In this document: one piece after another, positions 58,273 through 64,000 of the stretch | Layout: each line of letters begins with the position of its first letter | Numbering within the stretch: position 1 is the first letter of the stretch | NCBI GenBank assembly: GCA_032622095.1 | Contig: CP136069.1 | Coordinates: 100,224,278-100,288,277, forward strand | Source: Siphonodentalium dalli | Lineage: Eukaryota; Mollusca; Scaphopoda; Gadilida; Siphonodentaliidae | Length of the DNA stretch: 64,000 nt | Direction of reading: 5' to 3' | Program-made: the position numbers and the translations under genes | The notes under the pieces: model-generated | Told to the model about the DNA's origin: nothing | Database searches by the model: none | Seen by the model: the letters and a program-made list of their open reading frames with translations, nothing else

Positions 58273-58404
58273 CAAAAAGCCCAACTCGGATTTTAGGGGA
58301 CTTTTGCCATGTTGTTCATAAACATGTTCTTATTGATCCCTGAACAAATCAGCTTTCCCCGATTTTTTGCACTAGTGAAACCTAATGTGCCTGGACTATT
58401 AGTA
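58273..58404. repeat. dispersed repeat, inverted partner of 4055-4240
   Basis: CAACTCGGATTTTAGGGGAC and TAATGTGCCTGGACTA are the reverse complement of words at 4055-4240. Confidence 0.5.
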
Positions 58405-58490
58405 ACAGGTGAGGGAATACAGTTAACAGTAATATGTCAGTATGGGAGGCCAAATTCACATTGTTATTAATGTTAATGTTATATATATTA

Positions 58491-59257
58491 CTAGCCGATG
58501 AGTCCGACGTTGTCCGGGCTATTCAAAAACAAAATTTCAAGTCGATAGCTCCACCCGTTTCCGAGATCTGGTCTGCGCATGCGCGAAGCTGGCGTCGCAC
58601 GGGCTCGGCGACCCGATAAAATTCGTATCCGGGGCAAGATACATTCACATACCAAATTTCAAGTCGATAGCTCCACCCGTTTCCGAGATCTCGTCTGCGC
58701 ATGCGCGAAGCGGGCGCCGCACGGCTCGCCAATACGACAACGTCGACCGCCTGGTCAAACTACACACACGTACCAAGTTTCGTCCCAATCGGTCGATAAT
58801 CATAGATTTGTATAAATGACAGACAGACAGACATACAGACAAACATACAGAGGTCTTCAAAATATATATGACACTAGCCGATGAGCTCGACGTTGTCCGG
58901 GCTATTCAAAAACCAAATTTCAAGTCGATAGCTCCACCCGTTTCCGAGATATGGTCTGCGCATGCGCGAAGTTGGCGTCGCACGGGCTCGGCGACCCGAT
59001 AAAATTCGTATCCGGGGCAAGATACATTCACATAGCAAATTTCAAGTCGATAGCTCCACCCGTTTCCGAGATCTCGTCTGCACATGCGCGAAGCGGGCGC
59101 CGCACGGGCTCGCCAATATGACAACGTCGACCGCCTGGTCAAACTACACACACGTACCAAGTTTCGTCCCGATCGGTCGAGAATCGTAGATTTGTATAAA
59201 TGACAGACATACAGACAAACAAACAAACAGACAGAGGTCTTCAAAATATATATGAGA
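58491..59257 (-). mobile_element. tandem pair of non-autonomous Helitrons, minus orientation
   Basis: On the minus strand the outer unit begins TCTCATATATATTTTGAAG (59257) after an A, and the units end in CTAG at 58877-58874 and 58494-58491 before T, each with the AGCCCGG hairpin. The relative at 61449 (GGTTATATGTAAC) is the empty site. Same family and same head-to-tail pairing as 24155-24941. Confidence 0.75.
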
Positions 59258-59297
59258 TATGTAACTAAACACCCTTGGTGAATAAATAGGTTTATCC

Positions 59298-60194
59298 TAG
59301 GGGTGCCACGATTAATCGTATAATCGATGAACCGTTGATAAAGCCAATAATCGATTACCATTTCCATCGTCGATTAATCTGTGTTATTTATATCGGATGT
59401 CAGAAGATGCCGGGTATTATTGAATACCGTGTTTATTTTACACAGTTCTATCTACAACCTAGGTGTTAACATCCTTTGATCGTGTATCAAAGAGATTCCA
59501 ATAACATGAGTACTACTGATATATGTTGCAAACAGTTGGCAGTTCATTTGATGAAGCGACATGGTTTCTCGTCGGATCGTTGTATATTCTACAAATTGGC
59601 CGCACTGCAGATTTGAACACATTGCTATTGCATATCATGTGGTGAATGCTGAATGAAACAGACTGTTATCAAATACTTAAAATTGTTCTGAGTCATGCAA
59701 TTTGCAGGTGGGGCACACGTTTGTGATTGTTAACCACGCTCTGGAAGTTTGATGAAACTTATAGTCTCCATAACATTTGATTCCTTTATTTACCGTAGGA
59801 ACAACCGGCGGTCCATTGTTCATTCCTACTTTTGTATTGTTTGTTTATGTATTTGGCTATTCCTAAAACTTAAATTAATCGCTACGTTCGTTCTAATGAA
59901 CTCACAAATATTATAACCATAACATCGCTGAGAACTGTGCTGGTATTCAATACATTGTGCTCATTAGTCATTAACAGTGGTTTATGATGCACTTTATTAA
60001 CGTAAAAATTACATCAGCCAATGTCTCAAATGACCAGCGACAGTGCAGTTATTGAGTTAACGAGCACCCAGGCAATAGGCCATATTACAGTATACTTCCA
60101 CTGATCTTATTAATATTAGGTACGATTAATCGATTATAGTCGATTATTGACGACCGATTATCGATTATCAAAATCAATAATCGTGGCACCTCTA
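59298..60194. mobile_element. 897-bp non-autonomous hAT element
   Basis: The ends TAGGGGTGCCACGATTAATC and GATTATTGATTTTG-side CGTGGCACCTCTA are inverted repeats; GTTTATCC (59290-59297, 60195-60202) is a perfect 8-bp target duplication. Subterminal ATAATCGATTA words are abundant. No transposase frame. A related interior in reverse orientation lies near 63690-63830. Confidence 0.8.
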
Positions 60195-60763
60195 GTTTAT
60201 CCATAACTTAACATTAACTCCTATTGACATATCACCCCTTGGTTTCATTGGTTTGGATGAGTAGGGATCTAGCCCAACTTTTTTTATCAAAAATGACAAA
60301 ATGGCTGACTCGCAATAGTAATAAGTATTATTAGTATTAGTAATATTAGTATTACCTTCTGACGTTCTGTTTTAGTTGGAGCGACTTGTGATAGCATTAT
60401 ATTATCTTCTGTATATTATTTGGGGCTACTCGCGATAGCATTACTTTCTGTATTAGTCAGGGCTACTTTGATTTTCTTCAATTTTTGAGTATACAGGCAC
60501 ACCATATTAATTATTATGAGGGAAGCAAGCCCTCAGTGACACCACATTCACACTATATGACCATGGAAATACTATAGTTCTGTGCAAGAGATGCTGATTT
60601 AATAAAAAACACGAGTTCGAAGACTGAGACACCAAAGCTCCAGGAATGAGACACCAATATTTGGGACAGGGATGCTGATAATATGAAAATAGGTTTTTTT
60701 TTTCCTGATTTAAGTCAATAAGTAAACCATATGATTATGATGTAAGCAAGCCCTCATGCAGTC

Positions 60764-61370
60764 ATGGGCGTAGCCAGCATTTTTAAAAGGCGGGTTTGAA
60801 TATTAACTTGAGGGGCACGATAATGAGGCGCGAAGTGTCGATTGCAGCGCATCGCGCCGCGTGTGGACGGGGTGTCGCCCTCCCGCAGGCCTCCCCGGTA
60901 AAATTTTGAAAAATTGGACCTATCGAGAGCGAATCTGGAGCATATTTCTGTAATATCTGCGCATATAATAGAGAGGGAATAAACTGATGTTTTGGATTTT
61001 ATCTACCGATTATGTGAGGATAACAAGACATATCTGTGTTTGTCTTCTCACATGATCATGTATAATGTACTAATGTTTTATCCATGTATGGGCCCACGTT
61101 TAGTATCTACTCAGATAATAACAAACGATGATAAAACTCAACCACCCCCATATATAATATGTGTATTATATCCCTTTGCGATCTTGTGTATACACTCAAA
61201 CTTTTATCTTATACCGGTTTGATGTTATACTGTGTATTAAATTTTAGCTATATTTATCTTACATATGTGTATCATACTCCAATAAAGGACTATGCGCAAT
61301 GTGACCTTTCACCTCACGACGTTGCTGCCTTAGCGACGTATCAACAAACACTCTCACCTCGAAATTGGGT
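60764..61370. other. repeat-derived sequence, no gene
   Basis: Begins ATGGGCGTAGCCAGCATTTT, a phrase that I associate with dispersed repeats of marine invertebrates, followed by a CpG-rich patch (60820-60895). Open frames after 60990 are AT-rich and unrecognised. Confidence 0.4.
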
Positions 61371-61376
61371 CACATC

Positions 61377-62470
61377 TATGGGAGGCCAAATTCACATTTA
61401 ATAATTAATTGTGCTTAAGCGCAATTAATTGCGCTTAAGCGCAATTCATGGTTATATGTAACAAAACACCCCTGGTGAATAAATAGGTTTCTCCATATCT
61501 TAGCATTAACTCCTATCGACATGTCACTTCTTGGTTTCATTGGTTTGGATGGGTAGGGAGCTAGTCCAACTTCTTTATCAAAATGGCTGACTCGCAATAG
61601 TATCACCTTCTGTTTTAGTTGGAGCGATTCGTGATAGCATTATATTATCTTCGGTATATATTAGTTGGGGCTACTTGCAATAGCATTACTTTCTGTATTA
61701 GTCGGGGCGACATTGATTTTCTTCAATTTTCGAGTATACAGGCACACCATATGAGGGAAGCAAGCCCTCGGTGACACCACATTCACACTATATGATCATG
61801 GAAATACTATAGATTTGTGCAAGAGCTGCTGATTTAATAAGAAAAACTAGAGCTTCAGGACTGAGACACCAAAGCTCCAGTAATTACACACCATTTTTTG
61901 GACAGGGATGCTGACAATATGAAAATAGGGTTTTTTCCCCCTGATTTAAGTCAATAAGTAAACCATACAGTAATGCTCTAATTAATCGACTCCTTAACCG
62001 CAGTAGAATTATGGATAACTTTTCAGGATTTAGTCGGAAATATGGCTTGTTGCCATTCATCGGAAAGCTCTCGAGAGCTTTTCGATGAATGGCAACAAGC
62101 CATATTTCCGACTAAATCCTGAAAAGTTACCCATAATTCTGCTGTGGTTAAGAAGTCGATTAAATAGAGCATTACTGTATGAGGTAAGAAAGCCCTCATG
62201 CAGTGACACCGCATGCATGTATAGGATATTACCATAGTAAAGGCTAAAATCTGTGCAAAAATACATTAAAAACATCATACAAAACATTACTAGAGTTCCG
62301 GGAAGGCAACATCAATTCTTTGGATAGAGGGATGCTGATAATATGTAATTAGGGGATTCTCCTTGTTGAACACATACTCACAGTTTGACTGTTGAGTACA
62401 GGTCAAAATTAGCCCAATGCTAATAGACTTAAGTGCAATTCATTATTAAATGTGAATTTGGCCTCCCATA
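61377..62470. mobile_element. complete 1.1-kb non-autonomous relative of the giant element
   Basis: The ends TATGGGAGGCCAAATTCACA and its exact reverse complement extend for about 29 bp. CACATC lies directly outside on both sides (61371-61376, 62471-62476). Two degenerate palindromes (GCGCTTAAGCGCAATT) follow the left end. The body consists of the 185-bp ATGAGGGAAGCAAG repeats. A palindromic MITE is inserted at 61978. It has no gene and would depend on the transposase of the giant copies. Confidence 0.85.
61978..62177. mobile_element. 200-bp near-perfect palindromic MITE, TA target
   Basis: CAGTAATGCTCTAATTAATC on the left is mirrored by the right end, and pairing continues to the centre (GCTCTCGAGAGC) with only a few mismatches. 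TA is duplicated (61976-61977, 62178-62179). The relative at about 60725 shows the empty site ACCATATGA. A Tc1/mariner-type target is suggested. Half-length relics sit in intron 4 of both transposase genes. Confidence 0.8.
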
Positions 62471-62476
62471 CACATC

Positions 62477-63266
62477 TACTTTACCATTTCAGATAGTTTA
62501 AACGAATAAATTAATGCATACAAGTGGAATAAAATAGTAATGTAGAACTCTACATATTCGATGAAACATAATTAAATGTCCCTAATAGGATTAAATTTTA
62601 GCTTTCACTATTCTGTTTCCGTCATTTTAGACAGCTTGCACCGCACAAAATTTGAAAAATTTACAATGTACACTTTTCTCAGAACTTGCATGGTTATTTT
62701 CAATCTAGCGAATTCTGAACTATAACAGTTTGAAAGACTTTGCTTTTTGTTTGAGAACATTGACATTTGATTGAAAGAATTTTACAGTTCCGATTTCTGT
62801 ACATCGATTCATATTAAATCAGGACTTATATTTTGTTTATTGCTGACAAATCACCCCAATGTTCCATAAATTTGCGACCCCATCACATGTACTGCAACTG
62901 CGTATTCATGCGTAATGGGAATTGCTCTTTGAAATTACCAAATTACTCTTCGATATGACCAAAATGTAGGTTGTTTTTGTCTCAAAACTGTCATAAATTT
63001 GGCTTAATTTGACCAAATATGATAGTGTCAGTTAGCATAAGATAAATACAACAATAGCAAGAGCCTCGCGAAAAATCATACTTCTAACGAGTTGAGATAA
63101 AACACATCTCAAAACACACTATGCTATTATCGTATATATATCTTATTGTTTGAAGTGGGATATATACTATATTGAATTGCATATAGTCTATAGTCGTTAG
63201 ATCTATATACATGCAGATAATGGTATAGCTTGAAATGTCCTGCATATAATTACATTTATGTTCCTA
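62477..63266. other. AT-rich sequence, nothing recognised
   Basis: No inverted ends, palindromes or credible frames were found. Confidence 0.4.
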
Positions 63267-64000
63267 CTAGCAGGGTTACCCGGCGTTGCCCAGGTTAAAC
63301 CGTTAAAGTGATGTGAAACCCTCTGCATGTTCAAATTGTTGTGGATATTTGGTGGGAATAGAGATTACTCTTGCTCAAAGTGTTGCACGTATTCTCATAA
63401 ATTGTTTATTCAAATAGCATCACAAAACATGATTCTGACCCATGGAATGTAAGTATAGTGGCTCACCTTGTAAATTTCCACCATATAACATATACATGTA
63501 TAGTGTACTGTGCAGTCTGTTCACCGTTGTGAACAACTTAAATGAAATTATGTGCCGTTGGTGCTATACCAACTGTTAACATGGCACCCTATTCCCGGTT
63601 CCTACAAATCATATTCCCGGGAAACGGGAATGAGTATGGGACCCGGGAACCGGGAAATTCCCATTCCCGGGATTAAACTCTAATTCAATACCAGCACAGT
63701 TCTCGACGATATCATAATAGTCATGGTTATAATATTTGTGAGTTCTTTAGAACGAACGTAGCTATTAAAATAGGAATGCACGATGGACTGCCGTGTTATG
63801 GAAACTATAAGTTTCAGCAAACTTCCACAAAGGTTGGCCCCTACCCGCAAATTTCACCTGCAAAGTATTTGAGTTTCATTCACCAGTCACCACAGGATAT
63901 GCGATAGCCTGTACCAGTAACATCTAAGTATACTCGCATATGATATCATGCAGAATATCACTGATTAAATTGCCATAGTTTCCCTGGTTTTGGATATCTT
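63267..64000 (-). mobile_element. Helitron-like 3' end and hAT-related fragment
   Basis: CTAGCAGGGTTACCCGGCG at 63267 is, on the minus strand, a hairpin-plus-CTAG Helitron terminus followed by T (TAGG). The sequence next to it (AAAGTGATGTGAAAC) is a repeat also found at 10843 and, inverted, near 19975. From 63590 a CCCGGGAA-rich inverted stretch leads into a reverse copy of the interior of the hAT element at 59298-60194 (GCACAGTTCTCGA to AACTATAAGTTTC). The window ends before the boundaries can be defined. Confidence 0.45.

Larger units (their letters stand above)
58441..60763. mobile_element. TATGGGAGG-family element, broken by Helitron and hAT insertions
   Basis: Left end TATGGGAGGCCAAATTCAC. 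After removing the Helitron pair and the hAT element, the remainder (AACACCC, TGGTGAATAAATAGG, ATGAGGGAAGCAAGCCCTC) follows 61450-61970 of the complete relative. Homology stops near 60763, where a different sequence starts (GGGCGTAGCCAGCATTTTT), so the right end is missing. Confidence 0.65.

Noticed and set aside
57824-58321. 165-residue plus-strand frame
   Set aside because: AT-rich codons, no recognisable domain, and its end overlaps a dispersed repeat (58273-58404). Probably chance.
1-64000. tRNA or rRNA genes
   Set aside because: No cloverleaf with A- and B-box promoter words and no rRNA-like conserved stretch was noticed by eye. A tRNAscan or Infernal run would be decisive.

Overview
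The window is non-bacterial. It has introns with GT-AG borders, AATAAA signals, an APE-type non-LTR retrotransposon, Helitron, hAT, MULE and TTAA-target elements, and AT-rich noncoding DNA. It looks like an invertebrate animal genome. The repeat style would suit a marine invertebrate, but no ordinary host gene is present that would fix the taxon. Almost everything recognisable is mobile DNA.

The centre (5197-50661) is two copies of one very large DNA transposon, one inserted in the other. The inner copy is 29153-46711 (about 17.6 kb). It begins TATGGGAGGCC, ends GGCCTCCCATA, and is flanked on both sides by the 6-bp repeat GAATCT. The outer copy runs 5197-29152 and resumes at 46718-50661. Each copy carries an intact five-exon gene for a 486-residue integrase-like transposase, with an HTH and a DD35E core (D235, D292, E328). 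Termini, target-duplication size and an IS3-like integrase suggest the eukaryotic IS3EU type, an assignment made from memory. The termini, intron 1 and the right arm are packed with a 20-22 bp perfect palindrome (ATTTGCGCTTAAGCGCAAAT), often at a 25-bp period. The right arm is an inverted copy of the left arm, including the promoter region and a decayed exon 1, and it has been tandemly amplified.

The outer copy has collected later insertions that the inner copy lacks: a 4.7-kb element with an 8-bp target duplication (16076-20759), a tandem Helitron pair (24155-24941) and a 5'-truncated LINE (25031-28202). The inner copy has its own MITE just inside intron 2. Both copies keep a degenerate Ulp1-like protease remnant downstream of the transposase gene.

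Left flank (1-5196): a promoter-like CCAAT/CRE stretch, a frameshifted KDZ/Zisupton-type transposase remnant, fold-back repeats, a possible signal-peptide exon (3698-4007) and a TTAA-flanked MITE. Right flank (50684-64000): non-autonomous relatives of the big element (best 61377-62470, flanked by CACATC), four piggyBac-like MITEs of which one sits in the TTAA core of the palindrome, a tandem duplication apparently made by exchange between two of those MITEs, a 2.3-kb MULE with a 10-bp target duplication and the last exon of its transposase, another Helitron pair, an 897-bp hAT element and a 200-bp near-perfect palindromic MITE.
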